Assembly: GCF_001071995.1 (NCBI RefSeq)
Contig: NZ_JVNU01000015.1
Coordinates: 1 to 64,000 of the forward strand
DNA: 64,000 bases
Reading direction: 5' to 3'
From: Streptococcus sp. 263_SSPC
GTDB taxonomy: Bacteria > Bacillota > Bacilli > Lactobacillales > Aerococcaceae
Shown: in pieces, positions 7,701 to 16,148 of the stretch
How the letters are laid out: every line of letters starts with the position of its first letter
Position numbering within the stretch: the stretch's first letter is position 1
Position numbers and translations under genes: made by a program
The notes under the pieces: model-generated
The model's database searches: none
The model's input: only the letters and a program-made list of their open reading frames with translations
What the model was told of the DNA's origin: nothing

Positions 7701-8579
7701 ATGCGAAATCTATTACAGTTAGTGAAAGATGCGCTTGTACCACAATCAAAAAAAGAGTGGACGATTTCTCTTGTAACGATAACGGTGCGTAATCTTTCAG
7801 TGATGAAGAAATTTTATACGCAAGTTTTAGGTCTTGTTGTACTGCAGGACTTTGATAACGAAATCCTTATTGGACATAGTAGAGGTAGTGTTCCTTTACT
7901 GCGCTTAGTTCAAGGTAAAGGAAGTAAAAATTCAATTCTAACTACGTACTATATCGGCTTTAAATTAACAAAACCATTCCAAATGGGAGAGCTCATTAAT
8001 CGATTGATTTTAGAAGAACAAACAATCACTGCGACAGGTTTTGATGGCTATACGGATAACTTTTATATCTTAGATCCTGAAGGGAATCGCTTGAAATTTA
8101 TGATTGAAAGCGAGAGTGGTTCTGAACTCGTTGATGAATATCTTGAAGGGACAGAAATGAATCGTTCGCTTCATGAGTTTATCGATGGAGTCGATGCGAT
8201 GACAGAAGAATTTCCACCAACCGCTAGTATCGCACAAGTGCACTATAATGTGTCCGATGTTGAAGAAACAGGAGCGTTTTTAACCGAAGCGTTTTTATTC
8301 AAGACTACCTTTGATTATGTGACTCGTCGTAAGAATTTTAAAGTGAATCGAGATGGATACTCACTAGCAATTAACGCATGGGAGTTCATCCCTCATTCAC
8401 ATCAAGATTTTTATGGGGTTTCTGAAATCGAATGGCGTGTTCCAAATATGCGAGAATTAGAAAATCTAGTGTTAAATTTGGAATCTAAAAAAGTGCCGTT
8501 CCATTATTATGATGCTGTGTTGAAAGTTCCAACAGCAAACGGCATTCAATATTGTTTCAAAGTGGGTGATCATGCATGA
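7701..8579 (+). CDS. Two-domain VOC (glyoxalase/dioxygenase-like) protein
   Basis: A 292-residue cytoplasmic protein with two vicinal-oxygen-chelate domains, about residues 20-125 and 170-290. The first shows the typical VOC layout (ITVRNLSVMKKFYTQVLGL, and YILDPEGNRLKF before the metal-binding Glu). The second is more diverged (SIAQVHYNVSDVEETGAFL). The family includes catechol dioxygenases such as CatE and the streptococcal CppA proteins; the substrate is unknown here. AAAGGAAAAGG precedes the ATG. The stop overlaps the start of the next gene by 4 bases, so it is co-translated with the first YitT protein. Confidence 0.75.
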   Translation: MRNLLQLVKDALVPQSKKEWTISLVTITVRNLSVMKKFYTQVLGLVVLQDFDNEILIGHSRGSVPLLRLVQGKGSKNSILTTYYIGFKLTKPFQMGELINRLILEEQTITATGFDGYTDNFYILDPEGNRLKFMIESESGSELVDEYLEGTEMNRSLHEFIDGVDAMTEEFPPTASIAQVHYNVSDVEETGAFLTEAFLFKTTFDYVTRRKNFKVNRDGYSLAINAWEFIPHSHQDFYGVSEIEWRVPNMRELENLVLNLESKKVPFHYYDAVLKVPTANGIQYCFKVGDHA

Positions 8580-9469
8580 GTTTTTTAAACCCATCTTCTT
8601 ATCGTAAATATCGTAAAAACAAAATGATTAGGCATGTATTTTCGCTGTTAGCCGTTGTCATTTCAGGTTTTCTTCAAGCGTTCACGCTGAAGGTCTTTAT
8701 TCAACCATCGAATCTTTTGTCAAGTGGATTCCTTGGTGTATCTATTTTGATTAATCAAATTGCTGAGCTATTTGGAGTAGAATTATCAATCTCGATGCTT
8801 CTCATTATGCTTAATATTCCGGTTGCGATTTTATGTTACCGCGGAATCAGTCCACGATTCACGTTTTATTCGATTCTACAAGTATTCGTGGGAAGTTTCT
8901 TTATTCGAGTATTGAATTTTGAGCCGTTATTTGTGGATGATACAATGCTGAACGTGATTTTCGGTGGGGTATTAAATGGTTTATATGTTTCACTGGCCTT
9001 GAAGGGAAATGCTTCTACCGGTGGGATGGACTTTGTGGCTTTATACGTTTCGAACCGTAATGGGAAAACGATTTGGCAAGAAGTCTTCTTATTTAATACA
9101 GCATTACTATTAATATTCGGTGCGTTATTTGGCTGGAAACATGCGGGATATTCGATTATCTTCCAATATATTTCAACAAAAGTGATTAGTACCTTCCACC
9201 AACGTTATCATAAAGTTACGTTGCAAATTACAACGCGTTATGGTGAAGACGTCATGGATGCTTATTTAAAGACAGTCCGTCATGGGATTTCATGTGTGGA
9301 AGCCATTGGTGGTTTCAGTCGAGAAAGAATGTATTTATTACATACAGTATTATCTTCGTATGAGGTGATTGATGCAGTTGCTGTGATTAAAGAAGCAGAC
9401 CCGCGTGCGATTATTAATCAAATTAGTACAGAAAACTTCTATGGTCGATTCCATAGGGAGCCAGAATAA
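8576..9469 (+). CDS. YitT-family membrane protein, copy 1
   Basis: A 297-residue protein with five to six membrane segments in the first two thirds (for example VFSLLAVVISGFLQAFTLKVF) and a soluble DUF2179 domain after residue about 210 (YHKVTLQITTRYGEDVMDA and RERMYLLHTVLS). The family signature NASTGGMDF is present near residue 145. YitT proteins are widespread in Firmicutes; their transported substrate is not established. It overlaps the VOC gene by 4 bases and is 12 bases upstream of a paralogue. Confidence 0.88.
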   Translation: MSFLNPSSYRKYRKNKMIRHVFSLLAVVISGFLQAFTLKVFIQPSNLLSSGFLGVSILINQIAELFGVELSISMLLIMLNIPVAILCYRGISPRFTFYSILQVFVGSFFIRVLNFEPLFVDDTMLNVIFGGVLNGLYVSLALKGNASTGGMDFVALYVSNRNGKTIWQEVFLFNTALLLIFGALFGWKHAGYSIIFQYISTKVISTFHQRYHKVTLQITTRYGEDVMDAYLKTVRHGISCVEAIGGFSRERMYLLHTVLSSYEVIDAVAVIKEADPRAIINQISTENFYGRFHREPE

Positions 9470-9481
9470 GGAGGAATTTAA

Positions 9482-10360
9482 TTGGAGAAATATCTAAACA
9501 AGGACACATTAAAATCCTTCATCCTGGTTACATTAGGCTGTTTTTTATTTTCGTATACAATTAATGCACTTATAATTGCCAACCACTTTGGGGAAGGCGG
9601 TATTACAGGATTAACCTTATTAGGGTACTATACATTACAAATTGATCCAGCCTTATCCAACTTAATTTTGAATGGATTTTTATTACTGATTGGATATCGC
9701 TATCTTGAAAGAAAAACAATGGTATATACTGTTTTAGCGGTTTTTGAATTACCAACTTTCTTAAAAGTGACACAGGACTGGCCAGTATTTGTTCCAGAAA
9801 ACCTAGTTGTTGCTGGTGTAGCAGCAGGAGTTTTGGTAGGGATAGCATTAGGTCTTGTTATCCTTGGGAAAGGAACAACAGCAGGTACAGATATTATTGC
9901 GATGATGATGCATAAATATTTAGGGTGGAGCGTATCCTCTTCATTACTAATCATTGACTTCATTATCGTAACACCACTTGCTTTTGTAATTGGTTTTGAA
10001 AAAGCAGTACTAACGTTAATTATGTTATTTATCGCTAGTAAAGTGATTAACTTTATCCTAGAAGGGTTTAACCCACGAAAAGCCATCATGATTATTTCAG
10101 ATAAATATGATAAAATTGGACAGCGAATCCAAACGGATTTAGATCGTGGTATTACAGTGTTGGATGGACATGGCTTCTACTCAAAAGAGAAACGACAAGT
10201 TCTGTATGTCGTTATAAGCCGTCAGCAGTTGATGCCAGTTCAACGAATCATTCACGAGTATGATCCAGAAGCATTTGTAATTATTACAGATGTGAACCAA
10301 GTTATTGGGGAAGGATTTACATTCTATCTCGATGACAACGGGAACAAGTTAAATCATTAA
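9482..10360 (+). CDS. YitT-family membrane protein, copy 2
   Basis: A 292-residue paralogue of the preceding gene with the same order of parts: membrane domain, signature KGTTAGTDI near residue 140, then a soluble DUF2179 domain (KAIMIISDKYDKIGQRI, RQVLYVVISRQQL). It starts at TTG, 6 bases after AAGGAGG, with no alternative ATG nearby. The two copies are clearly diverged in sequence, so the duplication is old. They could act as a heteromeric pair, which is inference from adjacency only. Confidence 0.88.
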   Translation: MEKYLNKDTLKSFILVTLGCFLFSYTINALIIANHFGEGGITGLTLLGYYTLQIDPALSNLILNGFLLLIGYRYLERKTMVYTVLAVFELPTFLKVTQDWPVFVPENLVVAGVAAGVLVGIALGLVILGKGTTAGTDIIAMMMHKYLGWSVSSSLLIIDFIIVTPLAFVIGFEKAVLTLIMLFIASKVINFILEGFNPRKAIMIISDKYDKIGQRIQTDLDRGITVLDGHGFYSKEKRQVLYVVISRQQLMPVQRIIHEYDPEAFVIITDVNQVIGEGFTFYLDDNGNKLNH

Positions 10361-10395
10361 AATGTTTTTTTGCATTGGGAAATAACCCCTCAACT

Positions 10396-10596
10396 TGAGA
10401 TGTGATTACTTTTGACTGGAACATAGACGGTGTGGCCGGCCATATTGCCATTGTTGAAAAAGTAGAAGGCGACAAAGTGATTACAATTGAAGGAAATACA
10501 AGTGATCGTAATTATGACGAATCAAAAGTCGTTCGTAAATCTCATAGATTATCAGCACGATATATCATTGGATATGGTCGTCCTCAATATAAATAA
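10396..10596 (+). pseudogene. Remnant of a CHAP-domain peptidoglycan hydrolase
   Basis: The frame DVITFDWNIDGVAGHIAIVE through to IIGYGRPQY is the C-terminal half of a CHAP (amidase/endopeptidase) domain, including the catalytic-type His in GHIAIVE and the Asn of EGNTS. The N-terminal half with the catalytic Cys is missing: an in-frame TGA (10396-10398) lies just before the Asp codon, and nothing CHAP-like is seen upstream. A GTG at 10402 could start a 64-residue peptide, but it has no ribosome site. The gene is most likely a decayed cell-wall hydrolase left behind by a deletion. Confidence 0.75.
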
Positions 10597-10607
10597 AGTT
10601 TCAAAGA

Positions 10608-10636
10608 AAGCTAGTCCTCATGGATTAGCTTTTTTC
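10608..10636 (+). terminator. Terminator after the CHAP remnant
   Basis: AAGCTAGTCC (10608-10617), loop TCAT, GGATTAGCTT (10622-10631), ten pairs with one G-U, then Ts. It is intact although the gene before it is not. Confidence 0.88.
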
Positions 10637-10652
10637 TATAGTAAATAAGTAT

Positions 10653-10718
10653 TGGAACCGATAAAAAACAATTTAAAGGTTAAGATTTCTTTAAGTGAGT
10701 GCATGGTTATGGTAAAAT
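10653..10718 (+). promoter_or_regulatory. Promoter and possible cre site of the mannose PTS operon
   Basis: TGGTAAAAT (10710-10718) is an extended -10 element with no good -35. TGGAACCGATAAAA (10653-10666) is a weak match to the catabolite-response element TGWAANCGNTNWCA (two mismatches), suitably placed upstream. Carbon-catabolite control of man operons is known in related bacteria; the site here is only a candidate. Confidence 0.4.
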
Positions 10719-10764
10719 ATACTAAATCATAAAAACGATTTAATTTAATAAAGGAGGTAGCTTT

Positions 10765-11757
10765 ATGGTAGGAATTATCATTGCAAGTCACGGCGAATTT
10801 GCAGATGGAATTAAGCAATCAGGTTCAATGATTTTCGGGAATCAAGAAAAAGTTGAATCTGTTGTTTTTATGCCTAGTGAAGGACCTGAAGACTTACAAA
10901 GAAAACTGCGTGAAGCAGTTGAAAAGCTAGAGACTGAAGAAATTCTATTTCTAGTAGACTTATGGGGTGGTAGTCCATTCAACCAAGCAAACATCTTGTT
11001 TGAAGAAGACCCAGACCACCGTGCAATCGTAGCTGGTTTAAGCTTGCCGATGTTAATTGAAGCGTACGCAAGTCGTTTCTCAATGAATACATCACATGAG
11101 ATTGCAAAAGCGATTGCGCCAACAGCTATTGAAGGTGTGAAGATTCGTCCTGAATCACTTCAACCAGAAGAGAAGAAAGAGGAGAAAGCAGAATCTGCTG
11201 CTCCAGTTTCAATTGGTGCAATTCCAGAAGGAACTGTCATCGGAGATGGCAAGATTAAATTTGTGTTAGCGCGTGTGGATACTCGTCTATTACATGGACA
11301 AGTAGCAACAAGCTGGACAAAAGCAACAAATCCAAATCGTATCATCGTTGTTTCTGATAAAGTTGCAAAAGATGATTTACGTAAGAAATTAATCGAGCAA
11401 GCAGCTCCACCAGGAGTTCGTGCGCACGTGATTCCACTTAAGAAATTAGTGGAAGTATATAATGATCCACGTTTTGGGGATACAAAGGCATTATTATTAT
11501 TCGAAACACCTCAAGAAGCACTTGAAGTGATTGAACAAGGTGTGAAAATTGATGATTTGAATATTGGTTCAATGGCGCACTCAGTCGGTAAAGTTCAAAT
11601 TAGTAATGCATTATCTGTTGACCAAGATGACGTAGAAACTTTTAAGAAACTTCGTGACTTAGGCGTGAAGATGGATGTTCGTAAAGTAGTTTCTGATACT
11701 CCTGCGGATATCTTTAAATTAATTGAAGCAAAGTCTAATGAAGGCTTAAAACTATAA
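10765..11757 (+). CDS. manL: PTS mannose-family EIIAB component
   Basis: A 330-residue cytoplasmic phosphocarrier that takes phosphate from HPr and hands it to the incoming sugar. The IIA domain (1-130) carries the active-site His9 in ASHGEFADG. After a charged linker (EEKKEEKAESAAP, about 135-148) the IIB domain carries His177 in RVDTRLLHGQV. Fused IIAB is usual for mannose/glucose systems of lactic acid bacteria. AAAGGAGG precedes the start. It is the first gene of a four-gene operon with the membrane parts IIC and IID and a DUF956 gene. The substrate is probably mannose, glucose and related hexoses. Confidence 0.95.
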   Translation: MVGIIIASHGEFADGIKQSGSMIFGNQEKVESVVFMPSEGPEDLQRKLREAVEKLETEEILFLVDLWGGSPFNQANILFEEDPDHRAIVAGLSLPMLIEAYASRFSMNTSHEIAKAIAPTAIEGVKIRPESLQPEEKKEEKAESAAPVSIGAIPEGTVIGDGKIKFVLARVDTRLLHGQVATSWTKATNPNRIIVVSDKVAKDDLRKKLIEQAAPPGVRAHVIPLKKLVEVYNDPRFGDTKALLLFETPQEALEVIEQGVKIDDLNIGSMAHSVGKVQISNALSVDQDDVETFKKLRDLGVKMDVRKVVSDTPADIFKLIEAKSNEGLKL

Positions 11758-11777
11758 CATACAGATAGGAGATTATT

Positions 11778-12590
11778 ATGGATTTTAATGCAATTCAAAT
11801 TATTTTAGTCCTAATTGTCGCATTTTTAGCTGGTTTGGAAGGAATCTTAGACGCATTCCAATTCCATCAACCAATTATTGCGTGTACATTAATCGGACTT
11901 GCAACAGGACATCTTTCCGAAGCAATTATTCTTGGCGGTTCATTACAAATTATCGCACTTGCTTGGGCTAACGTTGGGGCCGCAGTTGCACCTGATGCTG
12001 CCTTAGCATCAGTTGCTTCAGCGATTATTTATATCAAAGGGAATGACTTCTCTGATGCTGGTCGTAACTTAGCGATTGGTACTGCAATTACTTTAGCAAC
12101 AGTTGGTCTTGTATTAACAATGGTTGTACGTACATTAGCAGTTGGTTTAGTTCACAGAGCAGATGCTGCAGCTGAAAATGGAGACTTCCGAGGCGTAGCA
12201 TTCTGGCACTATGTATCATTATCAATGCAAGGATTACGTATTATGATTCCAGCAGGAGCACTTCTATTCGTTTCTTCAGAAGTAGTTCAAGGATACTTAA
12301 AATTAATCCCTGAGTGGTTTGCAAATGGGATGACAATCGGTGGTAACATGGTTGTAGCTGTAGGGTTAGCGATGGTTATTAACTTAATGGCTTCAAAAGA
12401 AACATGGCCATTCTTCTTCATCGGTTTTGCAATTGCTCCATTAAACGAATTAACTTTAATTGCTACAGGGGTTATTGCATTAAGCTTAGCATTTATTTAT
12501 TTAAACTTATCAAACAACAGTGGAAATGGTTCAGCTGGTGGAAATTCTGGTTCAGGAGACCCGCTTGGTGACATTTTAAATGATTATTAA
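11778..12590 (+). CDS. manM: PTS mannose-family EIIC component
   Basis: A 270-residue membrane channel subunit with about eight hydrophobic segments. Family features seen: FLAGLEGILDAFQFHQPI near the N-terminus and the GGSLQIIALAWANVGAAVAP stretch (about 55-75). With IID it forms the sugar-conducting part of the transporter, which in related bacteria is also the receptor for class IIa bacteriocins and lactococcin A. The C-terminus is a flexible Gly/Ser/Asn-rich tail (SNNSGNGSAGGNSGSG). It lies 20 bases after manL and 14 before the manN start. Confidence 0.95.
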   Translation: MDFNAIQIILVLIVAFLAGLEGILDAFQFHQPIIACTLIGLATGHLSEAIILGGSLQIIALAWANVGAAVAPDAALASVASAIIYIKGNDFSDAGRNLAIGTAITLATVGLVLTMVVRTLAVGLVHRADAAAENGDFRGVAFWHYVSLSMQGLRIMIPAGALLFVSSEVVQGYLKLIPEWFANGMTIGGNMVVAVGLAMVINLMASKETWPFFFIGFAIAPLNELTLIATGVIALSLAFIYLNLSNNSGNGSAGGNSGSGDPLGDILNDY

Positions 12591-12604
12591 GGAGAGTGAA
12601 TGAC

Positions 12605-13531
12605 ATGACAGAGAAAAAAGTATCTTTAACGAAAAAAGACCGCTTAAGCGTTATGCTACGTTCACAATTCTTACAAGGTTCTTGGAACTATGAACGTATG
12701 CAAAATGGTGGTTGGGCATTCTCGCTTATTCCAGCATTGAAAAAATTATATCCAAATCCAGAAGATTCAAAAGCAGCGTTAAAACGCCACTTAGAATTCT
12801 TTAATACACACCCATATATTGCTTCACCAATTTTAGGGGTAACATTAGCACTTGAAGAAGACCGTGCAAACGGTGCACCAATCGATGATGCAACGATTCA
12901 AGGGGTTAAAGTTGGGATGATGGGACCTCTAGCAGGTATCGGTGACCCAGTATTCTGGTTTACAATTCGTCCTATTTTAGGAGCGATTGCTGCAGGGTTA
13001 GCTGCAACAGGGTCAATTATTGGACCATTGTTCTTCTTCATCGTTTGGAACTTAATCCGTATCCTATTTATGTGGTCTACACAAGAATTAGGATACCGTC
13101 AAGGTTCTGAAATCACAAAAGACTTATCAGGTGGTATTTTACAATCTATTACAAAAGTATCTTCAATCGTAGGGATGTTTGTAATGGGGATTTTAGTTCA
13201 ACGTTGGACAAGTATGAAATTCCCACTTGTGTTAACAAGTGTTTCGTTGAAACCAGAGCAATATATTCAATTGCCTGGAGCAGATGACGTTGTTACTGGA
13301 GGACAATTAGGAGATATTGTTACTAAATTATTAGGTGGTAAAACATTATCACCAGAAGCTGTGACAACTCTTCAAGATAACTTAAACAAGTTAATCCCTG
13401 GGTTAGCAGCATTACTATTAACATTCTTCGTAATGTGGTTATTGAAGAAAAATGTAAAACCAATTTACATTATCTTCGGGCTATTTGCATTAGGTATTTT
13501 AGCTGGTTTAACAGGAGTAATGGCTCCTTAA
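12605..13531 (+). CDS. manN: PTS mannose-family EIID component
   Basis: A 308-residue membrane subunit. The N-terminal amphipathic region includes FLQGSWNYERMQNGGWAF, typical of IID, followed by GDPVFWFTIRPI and C-terminal membrane segments (ALLLTFFVMWLLKKN and IFGLFALGILAGLTGVM). The ATG at 12605 is chosen because AAGGAG (12589-12594) is 10 bases away; the in-frame GTG at 12596 is too close to it. IID pairs with IIC and is needed for sugar transport. Confidence 0.95.
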   Translation: MTEKKVSLTKKDRLSVMLRSQFLQGSWNYERMQNGGWAFSLIPALKKLYPNPEDSKAALKRHLEFFNTHPYIASPILGVTLALEEDRANGAPIDDATIQGVKVGMMGPLAGIGDPVFWFTIRPILGAIAAGLAATGSIIGPLFFFIVWNLIRILFMWSTQELGYRQGSEITKDLSGGILQSITKVSSIVGMFVMGILVQRWTSMKFPLVLTSVSLKPEQYIQLPGADDVVTGGQLGDIVTKLLGGKTLSPEAVTTLQDNLNKLIPGLAALLLTFFVMWLLKKNVKPIYIIFGLFALGILAGLTGVMAP

Positions 13532-13553
13532 TAGAAAGATTTGGAGGTAGACT

Positions 13554-13916
13554 ATGGTTGTATCGTTAAATACAAAAGCCATTTATAAAACAAAAGCAAA
13601 CCTATTCAATGGGGGCTTTGGATATACCAATGGGGATATTCTGATTGGAGACCGTGCTTTTGAATTTTACAATCATCAGAATCCAGAAAGCTATCTTCAA
13701 ATTCCTTGGGAAGAAATTAAGCTGGTAAGAGCTCATGTAATGTTTAAAGGGAAGTTTATTCGTGCGTATTACATTGATACGAATTCTTCTAAAACTTTCC
13801 AATTTGTCTCCAAAGATTCTGGGCGTACGCTAAAAGTGATGCGAGAATTTATTGGAAACGAGAAAATCGTGAGAACTGAGCCGATTATCAGTTTCAAAAA
13901 ACTTTTCAAAAGATAA
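13554..13916 (+). CDS. manO: DUF956 (ManO-like) protein
   Basis: A 120-residue soluble protein matching DUF956, which in Lactobacillales almost always sits directly behind mannose PTS genes. Features include LFNGGFGYTNGDILIGDRAFEF and LQIPWEEI, predicted mostly beta. The last 25 residues are basic. GGAGGT lies 8 bases before the ATG, 22 bases after manN. A role in regulating or assembling the mannose PTS is assumed in the family from gene context; the mechanism is not known. Confidence 0.88.
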   Translation: MVVSLNTKAIYKTKANLFNGGFGYTNGDILIGDRAFEFYNHQNPESYLQIPWEEIKLVRAHVMFKGKFIRAYYIDTNSSKTFQFVSKDSGRTLKVMREFIGNEKIVRTEPIISFKKLFKR

Positions 13917-13918
13917 AG

Positions 13919-13951
13919 AAAAGGCGAATGTGTAAAAACATTCGCCTTTTT
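13919..13951. terminator. Bidirectional terminator between manO and the lipid kinase gene
   Basis: AAAGGCGAATGT pairs with ACATTCGCCTTT (12 pairs), with Ts on the plus side and As (Ts on the minus strand) before it. It serves two convergent genes. Confidence 0.9.
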
Positions 13952-14891
13952 AATTTTGTCTTGTAAGAATAAATGGATCAGAATCCAATTGAATTCTGAT
14001 ATCTACATTACCATATTTAGTAAATTCGCCATCGGTTTGTGATTTAATGGGTCCGTTAATTTGAATACGAGCCGCAGTACACTGATACTTTTGTAAGTGA
14101 TTAGGGAAGTGCTTAAAATGACTACCGTTCGTCAAAATAAAAGGAAAAGCTTTAAGAATCGTAAACCCACTCACTTTACGAGCAACGACGACTTCAAATG
14201 AGTGATTTCCTTGCTTGGCAGTTGGGACAAAACGGATTCCTCCACCAAAGAACGAATGATTGAATGCCCCTACAAGCAGATTATGGGTTACTGTGAAGCT
14301 TTCGTTATTGTCGACAGTAATTACTGCTTCAAATTCTTCACGCTCTCTAAACGCCCTTAAAATTGGTGTGAGGTAAGATGCTTTTTTGATTCCGTTTGAT
14401 TCAAGAACGGCTTGTCTTTGCTTTTGGTTTAATTCGCAAATAGAAGCATCAATCCCAAATCCAAGCGAATTCAGTGCAATTCCTGATGATCCTGAATTCT
14501 GTTCATGGTACGTAAGGAATTCTAATTCGATAGAAGGTGCACTCTCTAACTTTTGAACGAACGCATGTGCATCATGGATTAGATTCATCTCTCTAGCAAA
14601 GTCATTTCCAGTTCCAGCTGGTAGATAGGAGAGGGGTACTTTGATTTTATTCTGTTTTAAATATTGTAACGCTTCGTTAAGCGTTCCGTCCCCACCAATA
14701 ATAACAACTTTAGTGTGCTCATTTCTTTCTGGCAAATGCTTTTCAAGTAGTTCGGGTAATTCTCCAGCCCTTTGTGTTTGGAAGAGTTTAAAGTGGATGC
14801 TACATTTCGTGCAGGCTTCCACGATTTGATTAATTTGCTGTTGTCCAGATTGACTTCCAGACATCGGATTCCCAAAAATAAATAAATTCAT
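13950..14891 (-). CDS. Diacylglycerol kinase-family lipid kinase
   Basis: A 313-residue DAGK-catalytic-domain protein, expected to phosphorylate diacylglycerol or a related lipid at the membrane face with ATP. The nucleotide-binding motif GGDGTLNE is at residues 66-73, and YLPAGTGNDFAREM follows, both diagnostic. The start at 14891 is preferred because GAAAGGAT lies 8 bases upstream; the frame extends further but crosses the promoter. In Firmicutes DgkB recycles diacylglycerol from lipoteichoic acid synthesis; whether this is DgkB or a YegS-like paralogue is open. It is transcribed toward manO and diverges from the FGE-like gene. Confidence 0.9.
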   Translation of the reverse strand: MNLFIFGNPMSGSQSGQQQINQIVEACTKCSIHFKLFQTQRAGELPELLEKHLPERNEHTKVVIIGGDGTLNEALQYLKQNKIKVPLSYLPAGTGNDFAREMNLIHDAHAFVQKLESAPSIELEFLTYHEQNSGSSGIALNSLGFGIDASICELNQKQRQAVLESNGIKKASYLTPILRAFREREEFEAVITVDNNESFTVTHNLLVGAFNHSFFGGGIRFVPTAKQGNHSFEVVVARKVSGFTILKAFPFILTNGSHFKHFPNHLQKYQCTAARIQINGPIKSQTDGEFTKYGNVDIRIQLDSDPFILTRQN

Positions 14892-14916
14892 GCAAAACAT
14901 CCTTTCAATTGCCATT

Positions 14917-14925
14917 ATTATAGCA
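14917..14925 (-). promoter_or_regulatory. Extended -10 promoter of the lipid kinase gene
   Basis: On the minus strand TGCTATAAT is a perfect extended -10 element; no -35 match at the right distance. Confidence 0.6.
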
Positions 14926-14966
14926 TAAAAGTAGTCAAAATAGAGTGCAATTTTTACGGAATACCG

Positions 14967-14972
14967 TATAAT
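14967..14972 (+). promoter_or_regulatory. Probable -10 box of the FGE-like gene
   Basis: TATAAT lies 9 bases before the ribosome site of the gene at 14990; the -35 region is poor. Confidence 0.45.
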
Positions 14973-14989
14973 AGAGACGAGGTGAAAGT

Positions 14990-16102
14990 ATGGCAAATGA
15001 TTTTTTTGAACACGTATTGAATCCAACGTGGAAGAATTTACCTAGTGAGTCGAAAGAAGTTGTCTTTCGAAATGTATTAAGATATTTTGTAAATCCAATG
15101 TCGACGATTGAGAACCTAAGAAGTGTCAAATTTGAATTCGGTGGAATCACCAATGAAACTTTTGAAGTCACGATTGATGGAAGAGAGTTTGTATTCGTTC
15201 CTGGTCAAAATGACGTTATTTTAGGGTGGGATAGCGGATTGTCAGGCCTTTCTGGTCTTGATTGTAGTGAAGAACGTCAAGAGCTTCGCTTTGCCTTTAA
15301 ACGCTATTTAAATCAACATCTAACCGGCTTTATGTTTCTTAATCAAGATGTTCAAGAAAAAGACTTATCGAGTGAAAAGTTGACGACACAAATCGTTGAA
15401 GACGGCATTAATTTAATGACATCTGACTTACGAAAAGTGAATGTTCCGGCGATGCTAGTCGAAAAGAAACCAAATTTTGTAGGACTACGCTTTATTGGTA
15501 ACTATTCTGTTGTTACTGGGCAACTCACAGGTGCAGAGGAACCTTCACTTGAGACCCTCGAGATTTTAGAAGAAGCGGTGACTCCAGATAATTCATTGGA
15601 AGCTTTATTCCAAGATTTCCCAAGAGCCGTTCGAGTAGACCGTTACTTTATGCAACAAGATCTTAAGAACCCTGATAGTTTCACTTGTTATGTCGCAGAT
15701 CCGGTTGGTTATGAAGAGGCTCGTAAAGAAATTGAACGTACAGGGATGGGCCTTTTAAACGAGGATGAGTGGGAGTATTGCTGCGGTAGTGGTACCAGAC
15801 GTCTCTTTAAATGGGGGAACCGATTACATCGTTCTCTGATTCAAGATGAAGCGAATTCTCCTTTATGGAAGGAAAATATGTTTGGATTGGAAATCGCAAA
15901 TGCGGAATTTGGCCCAGAATTAATTGAGGGTAGACCGTATACAAAAGGGGCGTGGCTTGAAGAAAACTTCAAAGCGCCGGTATTAAATTTATTACCATTA
16001 TCGTCTTATTATTCGGTAAATTTACCGTTATTAGTGGATCCTAACGGGCATCTTGCTGCAGGTTATTACTGCGCTAGACGTGCGATTCGAATTGAAATGT
16101 AA
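14990..16102 (+). CDS. Orphan protein with a formylglycine-generating-enzyme-like C-terminal motif
   Basis: A 370-residue soluble protein without signal peptide. I do not recognise the whole family, but GLLNEDEWEYCCGSGTRR followed by LFKWGN (about 256-279) closely resembles the core of FGE/SUMF1-type domains (LPTEAEWEYAARGG...YPWG), and the C-terminus AGYYCARRAIRI resembles the closing strand of the same fold (FRCARS). The N-terminal half has no recognisable domain. The two catalytic cysteines of true FGEs are not evident, and no sulfatase gene is nearby, so it may use the fold for binding. GAGGTG precedes the ATG. The neighbouring lipid kinase is divergent and clpB is a separate unit. Confidence 0.7.
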   Translation: MANDFFEHVLNPTWKNLPSESKEVVFRNVLRYFVNPMSTIENLRSVKFEFGGITNETFEVTIDGREFVFVPGQNDVILGWDSGLSGLSGLDCSEERQELRFAFKRYLNQHLTGFMFLNQDVQEKDLSSEKLTTQIVEDGINLMTSDLRKVNVPAMLVEKKPNFVGLRFIGNYSVVTGQLTGAEEPSLETLEILEEAVTPDNSLEALFQDFPRAVRVDRYFMQQDLKNPDSFTCYVADPVGYEEARKEIERTGMGLLNEDEWEYCCGSGTRRLFKWGNRLHRSLIQDEANSPLWKENMFGLEIANAEFGPELIEGRPYTKGAWLEENFKAPVLNLLPLSSYYSVNLPLLVDPNGHLAAGYYCARRAIRIEM

Positions 16103-16107
16103 TGATG

Positions 16108-16136
16108 AAATCAGTCACAGTTGTGGCTGATTTTTA
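16108..16136 (+). terminator. Terminator after the FGE-like gene
   Basis: AAATCAG pairs with CTGATTT, with CAC/GTG inside, then Ts. Confidence 0.7.
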
Positions 16137-16148
16137 AATATTTATTAA

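Noticed and set aside
10640-10764. Possible sigma-54 promoter (TGGCAC-N5-TTGCA) before the mannose PTS, as in Listeria and some lactobacilli
   Set aside because: No matching -24/-12 pair; a SigA extended -10 explains the leader.
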